Of a DNA stretch of 64,000 nucleotides, positions 27,303 to 36,106 are shown in pieces; position 1 is the first letter of the stretch; each line of letters starts with the position of its first letter. The notes below the pieces were generated by a model that saw only the letters and a program-made list of their open reading frames with translations, had not been told where the DNA came from and ran no database searches. The stretch is from contig DDBH01000010.1 in assembly GCA_002333405.1 (NCBI GenBank), positions 44,555 to 108,554 of the forward strand, given 5' to 3'. The translations under genes were made by a program, and so were the position numbers. This DNA is from Micrococcales bacterium UBA2037. GTDB lineage: Bacteria > Actinomycetota > Actinomycetes > Actinomycetales > Microbacteriaceae.

Positions 27303-28094
27303 ATGCCCGAGGGTCATACCGTTCACCGGACTGCAAACAAATTTGCCAAGCTGTTTGCTAATAAGCAGCTCGAGGTGTCGAGCCCCCAGGGAAGATTCAC
27401 TGATTCCCGGTTAGTCAGCGGTCAGCAGTTGGTGTCCGCCGATGCTATTGGTAAGCAAATGTTCCTGTTTTTCGAACACGCAGTCGTTCGAGTGCATCTG
27501 GGAATTTATGGCAAGTGGCGGTTTGCAAACTTTGATGACGCTGCCCCCGTACCAGTTGGGCAGGTTCGAGCAAGGTTTTTATCGGAGACGGCAGTGGCGG
27601 ACCTGGTTGGCCCAACAGCATGCGAAGTCATTGACAGCGATCAGGTTGCTTTGGTGCAGGCCAGGCTGGGTCCGGACCCATTGCGTCAAGACCTAGATGG
27701 TTTGGAACTGGCAAGGTTTTTGGCAAAGGCAGCCAAGACCAGGGTTGCCATCGGGCAGTTTTTGATGAACCAGGCCGCTATTGCAGGAATTGGGAATGTT
27801 TACAGAGCGGAGCTTTTGTTTAGGCAGGGCATCAATCCGCACCTGCCGACAAATCTCGTGCCGACAGAATTGCTTGAGAAAATTTGGCAGGACGCTTCAT
27901 TTTTGATGCAAATCGGAGTTAAAAAGGGCATCATGCTGACCCGAGAAGGTCATTTGAATGGCAGGCCGGCTCTCGCCGATCGCTACTACGTCTATAAACG
28001 AGAAGGGCTGCCATGCCGAATATGCGGTGCTGAAGTGTCCCTGGAATTGATGTCCACCAGGAAGTTGTATTGGTGCAGAACCTGCCAGAAGTAG
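27303..28094 (+). CDS. nei: Formamidopyrimidine-DNA glycosylase/Nei family (Nei2-like)
   Basis: The 263-residue enzyme begins MPEGHTVHRTANKF; the Pro2 nucleophile and Glu3 are retained and the PEGHT variant marks the endonuclease VIII-like Nei2 group of Actinobacteria. The helix-two-turn-helix NQAAIAGIGNVYRAELLF and a C-terminal zinc finger (C-x2-C ... C-x2-C in LPCRICGAEV and YWCRTCQK) follow. It excises oxidised bases and nicks the strand. It begins three bases after the rpiB stop and is the last gene of this operon; tRNA-Gly follows on the other strand. Confidence 0.93.
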   Translation: MPEGHTVHRTANKFAKLFANKQLEVSSPQGRFTDSRLVSGQQLVSADAIGKQMFLFFEHAVVRVHLGIYGKWRFANFDDAAPVPVGQVRARFLSETAVADLVGPTACEVIDSDQVALVQARLGPDPLRQDLDGLELARFLAKAAKTRVAIGQFLMNQAAIAGIGNVYRAELLFRQGINPHLPTNLVPTELLEKIWQDASFLMQIGVKKGIMLTREGHLNGRPALADRYYVYKREGLPCRICGAEVSLELMSTRKLYWCRTCQK

Positions 28095-28130
28095 CCTGTT
28101 TATTAGGGGTTTTGGTCTGAAATCAAGCGG

Positions 28131-28201
28131 AGCGAGTGACGGGAATCGAACCCGCGTAATCAGTTTGGAAGACTGAGGCTCTACCATTGAGCTACACTCG
28201 C
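28131..28201 (-). tRNA. tRNA-Gly (anticodon TCC)
   Basis: On the minus strand the acceptor stem GCGAGTG (28201-28195) pairs with CACTCGC (28138-28132) and the discriminator is U at 28131. The D-arm GCTC/GAGC, the anticodon loop CTTCCAA with TCC, and the T-arm CGGGTTCGATTCCCG are all regular. CCA is not encoded. It is back to back with tRNA-Pro. Confidence 0.95.
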
Positions 28202-28274
28202 GCGTCTTTGTTAGACGAGACACCATTCTATGGGGTAGAGTGGTCGAGTTCGCGACCATTTGGTCAAGAATGTT

Positions 28275-28348
28275 CGGGATGTAGCGCAGCTTGGTAGCGC
28301 ATCTGTTTTGGGAACAGAGGGTCGCAGGTTCAAATCCTGTCATCCCGA
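28275..28348 (+). tRNA. tRNA-Pro (anticodon TGG)
   Basis: The acceptor stem CGGGATG (28275-28281) pairs with CATCCCG (28341-28347), the discriminator is A348, and the anticodon loop TTTGGGA contains TGG. The T-loop TTCAAAT is regular. The C1 start is typical of tRNA-Pro. A TAGAGT hexamer at 28236-28241 could be its -10 element. Trigger factor begins 35 bp downstream and may be read from the same promoter. Confidence 0.95.
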
Positions 28349-28383
28349 CAAATTTGCTTCAAGAACCCACCAATCATGGAGAT

Positions 28384-29649
28384 ATGTTGAAAACAACCGT
28401 CGAGAGACTAAACCCAACCCGCGTCAAGCTGACCATCGAGGTCGACCAGGCAGCTTTCAAGCCAACCCTTGACAAGGCATACGAAACCGTTGCCCAGCAG
28501 GTTAACATTCCTGGCTTCAGGAAGGGCAAGGTTCCCTCTCAGGTGCTAGACCAGCGCGTTGGCAAGGATCAGATCATTGCTCAGGCAATCAACGACGGCA
28601 TGGATGTTTTTTACCGCCAGGCGCTAGTTGCGGAAAAGCTAAAGCCACTGGGCACCCCAGAGGCCGACATCAGCTCCGCGCCATCAGCCACCGAGATCGA
28701 AAAACCACTGATCATCAGCCTTGAGGTTGAGGTTCGCCCAGAATTTAAGCTTCCTGACTACAAGGGCATCGCAGTTACTGTTGAGCCAGTCAAGGTTGCA
28801 AAGATGGACATCGAGACCGAGCTGGATGCGCTTCGCGCTCGTTTCGGCTCTCTAGTAACAGTGGATCGTCCAGCAGCTAAGGGTGACTTCACAACCATCG
28901 ACCTGAGCGCTCTGATGGATGGCAAGCAAATCGACACTGCCAGCGACATTTCTTATGAAATCGGCTCCGGACAGCTTCTGGACGGAATCGACGAGGCGCT
29001 CGAGACCCTTACCGCAGGTGAGACAACTACCTTCAAGTCCAAGCTTGTTGGCGGCGAGATGGCCGGCCAGGAAGCTGAAGTGACCGTCACGCTAAAGGCT
29101 GTCAAGGAGCGCGAGTTGCCAAAGGCGGACGACGAGTTTGCACAGCTTGCCAGCGAGTTTGACACCCTGGCTGAACTGAAGAAGGACCTTGAGACCAAGA
29201 TTGCTGAGCAGCTTGGCCGCAAGCAGGTTCTTCAGGCCCGGGACAAAATCGTTGAAGACTTGGTTGCAAAGGCCAAGATTCCAGTTTCAGACATCGCAGT
29301 CAAGCGTGAGGTAGATGCCCACCTTGAAGGCGAAGGCCGCATGGAGGACGATGTCCACCGCAAGGAAGTGACTGCGGATTCCGAGAAGGGTTTCAAGACT
29401 CAGTTGCTGCTTGATGCTGTGGTCGATGCTGAGGAAATCAAGATTGAAGACCAGGAGTTGATCGAGTACCTAGCGTTCACCTCTAGGAACTACCAGATGG
29501 ACCCAAACCAGTTCATCGAGCAGGTAGCTAGTTCTGGCCAGGTCGCCTTCTACGCAGACGAGCTAGCAAGGCGCAAGGCTGTTGACTTTCTTGTCGCCCA
29601 GGCTGTCATTACTGACACCAAGGGTGCAGCTGTCAAATACGAGGTCTAA
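28384..29649 (+). CDS. tig: Trigger factor (ribosome-associated chaperone and peptidyl-prolyl isomerase)
   Basis: The 421-residue protein contains the ribosome-binding signature NIPGFRKGKVP in its N-terminal domain, a central FKBP-type isomerase region (DFTTIDLSALMDGKQIDTA ... GMAGQEAEVTV-like residues) and a helical C-terminal arm domain. It binds nascent chains at the ribosome exit tunnel. The ATG at 28384 gives MLKTTVERL, the usual start; GGAGAT lies close before it. The gene is first in the tig-clpP1-clpP2-clpX group. Confidence 0.96.
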   Translation: MLKTTVERLNPTRVKLTIEVDQAAFKPTLDKAYETVAQQVNIPGFRKGKVPSQVLDQRVGKDQIIAQAINDGMDVFYRQALVAEKLKPLGTPEADISSAPSATEIEKPLIISLEVEVRPEFKLPDYKGIAVTVEPVKVAKMDIETELDALRARFGSLVTVDRPAAKGDFTTIDLSALMDGKQIDTASDISYEIGSGQLLDGIDEALETLTAGETTTFKSKLVGGEMAGQEAEVTVTLKAVKERELPKADDEFAQLASEFDTLAELKKDLETKIAEQLGRKQVLQARDKIVEDLVAKAKIPVSDIAVKREVDAHLEGEGRMEDDVHRKEVTADSEKGFKTQLLLDAVVDAEEIKIEDQELIEYLAFTSRNYQMDPNQFIEQVASSGQVAFYADELARRKAVDFLVAQAVITDTKGAAVKYEV

Positions 29650-29725
29650 CGCCTGAGGCGAACAAGCACTTCTGATTGCATCTTCGCGGCTATCGTTTAC
29701 ACAACAAAGCTTTAAGGAGATCTCG

Positions 29726-30307
29726 ATGGCAGTTCCGCAAATGGAGCGCAACGGAGTATTTGACCGCCTGTTAAAAGACCGCATTGTCTGGCTTGGCAGT
29801 GAAGTCCGCGATGAAAATGCGAATGAAATTTGCGCCAAAATACTACTTTTGGCTGCAGAAGACTCCGAGAAGGACATCTTCTTGTACATCAACTCTCCGG
29901 GTGGTTCGATTACAGCTGGCATGGCCATCTACGACACCATGCAGTACGTTCCAAATGACATCGTCACGGTCGGAATCGGCATGGCTGCCTCGATGGGGCA
30001 GTTCTTGCTTTCTTCTGGCGCGAAGGGCAAGCGCTACGCCACGCCAAACACCAGGGTGTTGCTGCACCAGCCACTGGGTGGCTTCGGAGGAACCGCCTCA
30101 GATATCCAAACTCAAGCCGAGTTGATTATGAGCATGAAGCGTCAATTGGCATCAATCACAGCTGAGCAAACCGGCAAAACCGTCGAGCAGGTCATGGAAG
30201 ATGGTGACCGCGACCGCTGGTTCACGGCCGCAGAAGCTCTGGAATATGGGTTCATTGATCAAATTCAGGAATTTGCTTCTCGTTCCACTGGCGTAGGAAA
30301 GGCCTAA
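29726..30307 (+). CDS. clpP1: ATP-dependent Clp protease proteolytic subunit 1
   Basis: The 193-residue serine protease has [20 protein letters not shown], the nucleophile Ser89 in [16 protein letters not shown] and His114 in LLHQPLGG, with the acid residue in the [17 protein letters not shown] segment. AAGGAGAT precedes the ATG. The mixed ClpP1P2 barrel works with ClpX or ClpC. clpP2 follows after 2 bp. Actinobacterial ClpP1P2 is normally essential and needs both subunits. Confidence 0.97.
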   Translation: MAVPQMERNGVFDRLLKDRIVWLGSEVRDENANEICAKILLLAAEDSEKDIFLYINSPGGSITAGMAIYDTMQYVPNDIVTVGIGMAASMGQFLLSSGAKGKRYATPNTRVLLHQPLGGFGGTASDIQTQAELIMSMKRQLASITAEQTGKTVEQVMEDGDRDRWFTAAEALEYGFIDQIQEFASRSTGVGKA

Positions 30308-30309
30308 GC

Positions 30310-30954
30310 ATGAGCTTTATTGAGACTTCAGATGGTTCACGGGTAGCAACACCTTCATCAAGGTACATTCTTCCCGAATTCGAAGAGCGCACTTCCTACG
30401 GAGTGAAGCGTCACAACCCCTACACCAAGCTGTTCGAGGACCGCATTGTGTTCTTGGGGGTTCAGGTTGATGACGCATCAGCCGACGACATCATGGCTCA
30501 GTTGTTGGTGCTGGAGTCTCAGGACCCAGACCGCGACATCACGATGTACATCAACTCTCCGGGTGGATCGTTCACTGCATTGACTGCCATTTATGACACC
30601 ATGCAGTACATCAAGCCGCAGATTCAGACTGTTTGCCTCGGTCAGGCGGCCTCGGCAGCAGCTGTGCTGCTGGCAGCAGGTGCCAAGGGCAAGCGCTTGG
30701 CGCTTCCAAACGCCCGAGTGCTAATCCACCAGCCATCTTCCGGCGGTGGCGGACAAGGTCAAGCATCAGACATTGAGATTCAAGCTAGGGAAATCATGCG
30801 GATGCGCGAATGGCTTGAAGAGACTCTGGCTCACCACTCTGGAAAGAGCTTGAAGGAAGTCAACAAGGACATCGATCGCGACAAGATTCTGACTGCCCAA
30901 GAGGCAATGGAATATGGACTTATTGATCAGGTTCTAGCTTCACGCAAGCTGTAG
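30310..30954 (+). CDS. clpP2: ATP-dependent Clp protease proteolytic subunit 2
   Basis: The 214-residue protein is the second ClpP with [20 protein letters not shown], Ser115 in [18 protein letters not shown], His140 in [12 protein letters not shown] and an extended N-terminus of about 20 residues, as is usual for ClpP2. It follows clpP1 by 2 bp and is co-translated. The two subunits together form the active tetradecamer. clpX begins 53 bp downstream. Confidence 0.97.
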   Translation: MSFIETSDGSRVATPSSRYILPEFEERTSYGVKRHNPYTKLFEDRIVFLGVQVDDASADDIMAQLLVLESQDPDRDITMYINSPGGSFTALTAIYDTMQYIKPQIQTVCLGQAASAAAVLLAAGAKGKRLALPNARVLIHQPSSGGGGQGQASDIEIQAREIMRMREWLEETLAHHSGKSLKEVNKDIDRDKILTAQEAMEYGLIDQVLASRKL

Positions 30955-31007
30955 CAATTCGGCGCGTGGAGGGCTATAAAGTCCTGGCTTAGCTATAGAG
31001 TTTTTTC

Positions 31008-32282
31008 ATGACTTTAACTGAGACAAGCGAACTGCTGAAGTGTAACTTTTGCGGCAAGACCCAGAAGCAAGTGCGCAAGCTAATTGCTGGACCCGCTGTC
31101 TACATCTGCGATGAATGTATCGAGATTTGCAACGAGATCATCGAAGAGGAACTTGGCCAAAACGCCAAAGTCGATTTAGGTTCTATAGACCTACCGAACC
31201 CTAAGGAAATCAAGGGGTTTCTGGATGAGTACGTCATCGGGCAAGACCAAGCCAAGAAGCAATTGGCCGTGGCCGTCTATAACCACTACAAGCGAATTAG
31301 GGCTGTTGGAACCCTAACTGCCAACGGTAAGTCTCACGATGAAATAGAAATTTCAAAGTCCAACATCCTGATGATTGGACCTACCGGCTGCGGTAAGACC
31401 TATCTGGCTCAGACCCTGGCAAAGCGCCTGAACGTCCCGTTTGCTGTTGCTGATGCAACGGCGCTGACCGAGGCTGGCTATGTCGGCGAGGATGTCGAAA
31501 ACATTTTGTTGAAGCTGCTGCAAGCTGCCGATAATGATCCAAAGCGCGCTGAAACTGGGATTATCTACATCGACGAGATTGACAAGATCTCACGGAAAGC
31601 CGAAAACCCATCTATCACCAGGGATGTTTCTGGAGAGGGAGTGCAGCAGGCACTACTGAAGATCCTTGAGGGAACTGTCGCATCGATTCCGCCACAGGGT
31701 GGCAGAAAGCACCCACAGCAAGAGTTCATTCAACTGGACACCACCAATGTCCTGTTTATTGTTGCAGGAGCTTTTGCGGGGCTCGAGACCATAGTTTCTG
31801 AGCGAACCGGTAAAAAGGGCATCGGCTTCGGTGCCGAGCTCAAGGAAAAGACCGACTCAACCAACATCTACTCTCAGGTTCAGCCAGAGGACTTGCGCAA
31901 GTTTGGCTTGATTCCAGAATTCATAGGACGCCTGCCAGTGGTTGCAACCGTTGAGCAGCTGGATAAGCCTGCGCTCATCGCCATTCTTACGGCCCCGAAG
32001 AACGCGCTAGTGAAGCAGTATCAGCGCATGTTTGAGATTGATGGCTTTGAACTTGAGTTTGAGTCGGAAGCAATTGAGCTGATTGCTGATTCTGCGCTGG
32101 AGCGAGAGACCGGCGCCCGTGGACTGCGCGCGATTCTGGAAGAACTGCTTGGACCGATCATGTATGAACTACCCGGTAGCGACAGCACCGGCAAGGTAGT
32201 GATTACTGCAGATGTAGTTAGAACAGGCGCCATTCCACATGTGATTCCGGTCAAGGAACCAAAGCAAAATAAATCTGCCTAG
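31008..32282 (+). CDS. clpX: ClpX, ATPase subunit of the Clp protease
   Basis: The 424-residue protein has the N-terminal zinc-binding domain with C-x2-C ... C-x2-C ([11 protein letters not shown] and [10 protein letters not shown]), Walker [13 protein letters not shown], Walker B IIYIDEID, pore and sensor motifs ([23 protein letters not shown]) and the [15 protein letters not shown] sensor-2 region. It unfolds substrates for ClpP1P2. It is preceded by a 53-bp spacer with a TATAAAGT sequence that could be a -10 element. The downstream transporter frame begins within 20 bp of its stop. Confidence 0.98.
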   Translation: MTLTETSELLKCNFCGKTQKQVRKLIAGPAVYICDECIEICNEIIEEELGQNAKVDLGSIDLPNPKEIKGFLDEYVIGQDQAKKQLAVAVYNHYKRIRAVGTLTANGKSHDEIEISKSNILMIGPTGCGKTYLAQTLAKRLNVPFAVADATALTEAGYVGEDVENILLKLLQAADNDPKRAETGIIYIDEIDKISRKAENPSITRDVSGEGVQQALLKILEGTVASIPPQGGRKHPQQEFIQLDTTNVLFIVAGAFAGLETIVSERTGKKGIGFGAELKEKTDSTNIYSQVQPEDLRKFGLIPEFIGRLPVVATVEQLDKPALIAILTAPKNALVKQYQRMFEIDGFELEFESEAIELIADSALERETGARGLRAILEELLGPIMYELPGSDSTGKVVITADVVRTGAIPHVIPVKEPKQNKSA

Positions 32283-32299
32283 CTAGGACACTAAAAAAA

Positions 32300-33457
32300 A
32301 TTTCAACCAAGACTGAGCGACTCTCTCCCTACCTTGCAGGAACAGTAGCCTCTACAACTGGCTCAATCGCTACCTTTGGCATTGCTATTGCCGGCCTTGG
32401 CTCAATGGGCGCAAGCGATTCACAAATCGCAACGGCATTGGTGGTGATGTTGCTTGGCTACGGCGTGCTGTCAATCGCCCTGAGCACCTGGCTAAAGATG
32501 CCAATCAGCATCGTTTGGTCCACTCCAGGCGCCGCCTTCCTTGCCACCAGCGCTGGGCTCGGGCTGTCCTATGAAATGGCGGTTGGAGCATTCTTGTTCA
32601 GCAGCCTATTGGTGATTCTGACCGGTGCCTGGCCGGGGCTGAATAGATTCGTGGCAAAAATACCCCCTCAAATTTCAGCTGCCATGTTGGCTGGCGTAAT
32701 CTTCCCGTTCGTTGCGGCAACCGTGCATGCCGCGGTTGATTTTCCGGTTCTGATTCTTCCTGTAATCGCCATCTGGCTCGGCCTAAACCGGCTGTTGCCA
32801 CTCTGGGCGTCGCCGGTTGCGATCACCATTGGCTTTTTGCTTATCGGCTTCAGTGACGAGGCCAGCAGTTTTCAGGTGACAAGCTTTTGGCCTGATTTTG
32901 CAATGGTTGGTCCGATTTTTGATCTTGGTGCGATAGTCGCCATCGGGATTCCGCTTTATCTGATCACGATGGCATCCCAAAACCTACCTGGCTTGGCAAT
33001 CATGTCCTCGCTTGGTTATCAAATACCAAGCTCCAAGGTATTTATCACTACCGGCATCGGATCGGTGGTGTCGGGGCTCTTTGGTGGTTTTGGTTTGAAC
33101 CTTGCCGCAATCACAGCGGCACTCAATGCCGACTCAAGCGCCGCCAAGGACCCAGCTCGACGCTGGATAGCTGCATCCTGGGGCGGAGTTGTTTACATTG
33201 TTTTCGCGGTGTTTGCGGCAGTATTCGCCGCGTTTGTGTTGGCGGTGCCTCGCGAGTTGCTGCTGGCTCTTGCCGGCATTGCGCTGCTGAACACCTTCGC
33301 CTCGTCAATAAAGACAGCGGTGCTTGAGGATGGAACCAGGCTTGCTGGAATCGTCACCTTTGTTATCGGAGCCGCTGGGATCACGGTGCTCGGAATCGGT
33401 GGTGCGTTCTGGGCCCTGGTAGCCGGCGTTCTGGTTTGGTCTATTACTAAACGCTAG
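32300..33457 (+). CDS. BenE/benzoate:H+ symporter-like membrane transporter, probable ATT start
   Basis: About 385 residues with roughly 12 hydrophobic helices. The stretch LGLGYGVLSIALSTWLKMPISIVWSTPGAAF (LGYGVLSIAL and MPISIVWSTPG seen directly) matches the N-terminal repeat of BenE-type transporters. The frame is open upstream of the first ATG (32405) and encodes a matching first helix (LSPYLAGTVASTTGSIATFG region), but it contains no ATG, GTG or TTG back to the clpX stop. The ATT at 32300 lies 10 bases after AGGA and would give ISTKTERLSPYL, so I take it as a rare start. If only ATG is used, the protein is 350 residues from 32405 and lacks most of helix 1. The substrate is not certain; its stop shares CTAG with that of valS. 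Confidence 0.75.
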   Translation: MSTKTERLSPYLAGTVASTTGSIATFGIAIAGLGSMGASDSQIATALVVMLLGYGVLSIALSTWLKMPISIVWSTPGAAFLATSAGLGLSYEMAVGAFLFSSLLVILTGAWPGLNRFVAKIPPQISAAMLAGVIFPFVAATVHAAVDFPVLILPVIAIWLGLNRLLPLWASPVAITIGFLLIGFSDEASSFQVTSFWPDFAMVGPIFDLGAIVAIGIPLYLITMASQNLPGLAIMSSLGYQIPSSKVFITTGIGSVVSGLFGGFGLNLAAITAALNADSSAAKDPARRWIAASWGGVVYIVFAVFAAVFAAFVLAVPRELLLALAGIALLNTFASSIKTAVLEDGTRLAGIVTFVIGAAGITVLGIGGAFWALVAGVLVWSITKR

Positions 33458-36060
33458 GCCTGCTCTGGAGCAAATTCCAGGTTTTCAACCGAAACAACCT
33501 CATCAACCACGAACTTCAGTTCAGCAATTCGACCAACCCCTTGGAGGTCCTTTGCCAAAAGCTTTAGATTCTCAGGGCCCTTGATGGTGGCGGTTGAAAT
33601 CTCAGCCTTCATCGAGAGCTTGTTGTCGGATTTCGACTTTCGAATCAATCCCAAAGCGCTGCTTGCATCCTTCAAGAGTTGTGGGTTAGCCCCTTGGATC
33701 TCGCCGGCTGTCGGCCACTTGGCCAGGTGAACGGTTCCTTCTTGCCACCATGACCATACTTCTTCGGCTGCAAACGGGATGAACGGTGCAAACAGTCTGA
33801 CCATGACCCCAAGTGCCTGTCTTAGTGCCAGGACAGCGCTTCCGCGCTCTTGCTCGGTGAAGTCACCCTTGCCGTAGGCTCGCTCCTTCACCAGCTCAAG
33901 ATAGTCGTCGGTGAATGCCCAGAAGAAGCTCTCGGTGAGCTCTAACGCCTTGGTGTGGTCGTACTTTTCAAATGCGGCAGTTGCCTTTTCGACAACCTCT
34001 TGCAGCGTTGAGAGCATTGCCTGGTCGATTGCCTCGGTAACGCCATCGGTTGTCGCCGGAAGTTCGAAGCTCAGCGCAAATCTCGCTGCGTTCAGGAGCT
34101 TAATTGCTAGCCTGCGCCCGATCTTCATCTGGCCCTCATCAAAAGCAGCATCGGTGCCGAGTCGGGCTGATGCCGCCCAGTACCTAACGGCATCGGAGCC
34201 ATGGTTTTCCAGAATCTCATTTGGCACAACTACGTTGCCCTTTGATTTGGACATCTTCTTTCGGTCTGGATCCAGGATCCAGCCTGAGATAGCTGCGTGC
34301 TTCCAGGGCGACTGCCCGTGCTCAAGCTTTGCTCGAACCAGGGTAGAAAACAGCCAGGTGCGAATGATGTCTTGGCCCTGTGGGCGCAAGTCATAAGGGT
34401 AGACCTTGGCAAACTTCTCTGGATCTGACAGCCAGCCTCCGGCAAGTTCTGGAGTAAGTGAACTGGTGGCCCAGGTATCCATGATGTCTAGTTCACCCAT
34501 GAATCCACCAGGATGACCGCGCTGGGACTCGTCATAGCCGACCGGCGTGTCGCTTGAGGGGTCGACAGGAAGCTGTTCTGAGGTTGGCTGAATAGGTCTC
34601 TCGTAGTCAGGGTTGCCGTCTTTATCAAGTGGATACCAGATAGGGATTGGGACGCCAAAGAAGCGCTGTCTGGAAACTAGCCAGTCTCCGTTGAGTCCAT
34701 TTATCCAGTCCTCGAGCCGAACTCGCATGAAATCAGGGTGGAAAGAAATTTCCTTGCCAAGTGCAATCAGACTGTCTGCAAGCGGCTTGTCGTTCCCACC
34801 ATTTTTGATATACCACTGGCGGGTGGAAACGATCTCAAGCGGCTTATCGCCTTTTTCAAAGAACTTAACAGGATGCGTGATTGGCTTCGGTTCGCCAATC
34901 ATGTCGCCAGATTCTTGAAGAGCCTTGACCAGGATGTCCTTTGCGGTGAAGACGGTCTTGCCCGCAAGTTCTTCATACAGCTCAGGGGCGTTGCTGGCTG
35001 CGATAACGTCTGGTGCCTCGCTGATGATTCGTCCATCAAAGCCAATGATCGCTCTGTTAGGGAGCTTCAGTTCGCGCCACCAAATGACATCTGTGACATC
35101 ACCAAAGGTACAGATCATCGCAATTCCGGAACCCTTGTCCTTCTGAGCGAGTCGGTGCGCCAAAATCGGAACCTCGACACCAAATAGTGGAGTTTTGGCG
35201 GTCTTGCCGAAGTACTCGGCATACCTTTCATCGTCTGGGTGTGCAACTAGCGCAACACAGGCTGGAATCAACTCAGGCCTAGTTGTTTCGATGTAGATCT
35301 TGCCGTCTGGACCATCGAAGCCAATTCGGTGATACGCGCTTGGAACCTCTCGGTCTTCAAGTTCAGCCTGTGCCACAGCTGTTCTAAAGCTGACGTCCCA
35401 AAGAGTCGGGGCCATCGCCGAATAGGCCTCATCTCGGGCCAAGTTGTTCAGGAAAGCACGCTGAGAGACCAGCTGGGCTTCCTTGGAAATGGTTCGATAG
35501 CTCTGCGACCAGTCAACTGATAGACCAAGGTCGCGCCATAGGTTCTCAAAAGTCTGCTCATCTTCTTCGGTTAGCTGCTCACAAAGCGCGATGAAATTTT
35601 GCCGAGAGATCGGCAGCTGGTCCTGAATTCTGGTGGACTTGTTGTCTCCACCTACCTGCGGTGGCTGGAAGTCCTTTTGAAAGGGCAGGGTTGGATCACA
35701 CCTAACGCCGTAGTAGTTCTGAACACGACGTTCGGTTGGCAAGCCATTGTCATCCCAACCCATTGGGTAGTAAACGTCATAGCCATTCATCCGCTTATAT
35801 CTGGCAACCACATCGGTGTGGGTGTAGCTGAATACGTGCCCAACGTGAAGTGAGCCGGAAGCGGTTGGAGGGGGCGTGTCGATTGAATAGATGTTTTCTT
35901 TAGCCGCGCCCATGTCAAAGCCATAAACCTGTTTGGCCTCCCAATCAGGGGCCCACTTGGCTTCTAGGCCTTCTACGCCGGCTTTGTCTGGTACGGTTGC
36001 GGGCCCAAGCGGCTCGGGAATTGCGTTATTCAATAGGTATGACCTCGGTTTTTTCGACAT
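33454..36060 (-). CDS. valS: Valyl-tRNA synthetase
   Basis: The class I synthetase (868 residues from ATG 36060) has [19 protein letters not shown] (HIGH motif as HVGH) and [18 protein letters not shown] (KMSKS), with the editing domain between them. The [24 protein letters not shown] stretch belongs to the archaeal-like ValRS type found in several Actinobacteria. An in-frame ATG at 36144 would add 28 residues that look non-coding and overlap ileS. It is divergent from ileS, with only 46 bp between the start codons. Confidence 0.97.
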   Translation of the reverse strand: MSKKPRSYLLNNAIPEPLGPATVPDKAGVEGLEAKWAPDWEAKQVYGFDMGAAKENIYSIDTPPPTASGSLHVGHVFSYTHTDVVARYKRMNGYDVYYPMGWDDNGLPTERRVQNYYGVRCDPTLPFQKDFQPPQVGGDNKSTRIQDQLPISRQNFIALCEQLTEEDEQTFENLWRDLGLSVDWSQSYRTISKEAQLVSQRAFLNNLARDEAYSAMAPTLWDVSFRTAVAQAELEDREVPSAYHRIGFDGPDGKIYIETTRPELIPACVALVAHPDDERYAEYFGKTAKTPLFGVEVPILAHRLAQKDKGSGIAMICTFGDVTDVIWWRELKLPNRAIIGFDGRIISEAPDVIAASNAPELYEELAGKTVFTAKDILVKALQESGDMIGEPKPITHPVKFFEKGDKPLEIVSTRQWYIKNGGNDKPLADSLIALGKEISFHPDFMRVRLEDWINGLNGDWLVSRQRFFGVPIPIWYPLDKDGNPDYERPIQPTSEQLPVDPSSDTPVGYDESQRGHPGGFMGELDIMDTWATSSLTPELAGGWLSDPEKFAKVYPYDLRPQGQDIIRTWLFSTLVRAKLEHGQSPWKHAAISGWILDPDRKKMSKSKGNVVVPNEILENHGSDAVRYWAASARLGTDAAFDEGQMKIGRRLAIKLLNAARFALSFELPATTDGVTEAIDQAMLSTLQEVVEKATAAFEKYDHTKALELTESFFWAFTDDYLELVKERAYGKGDFTEQERGSAVLALRQALGVMVRLFAPFIPFAAEEVWSWWQEGTVHLAKWPTAGEIQGANPQLLKDASSALGLIRKSKSDNKLSMKAEISTATIKGPENLKLLAKDLQGVGRIAELKFVVDEVVSVENLEFAPEQA

Positions 36061-36106
36061 CTCTAGATTAACATTGTTCTTGACCATAACTTCTCCGAAA
36101 GCGCTG

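Noticed and set aside
28203..28258. Two short hairpins between the divergent tRNA-Gly and tRNA-Pro genes (28203-28217 and 28241-28258)
   Set aside because: Five- and six-base stems are expected by chance and may be promoter sequence; no T-tract or RNA family is seen.
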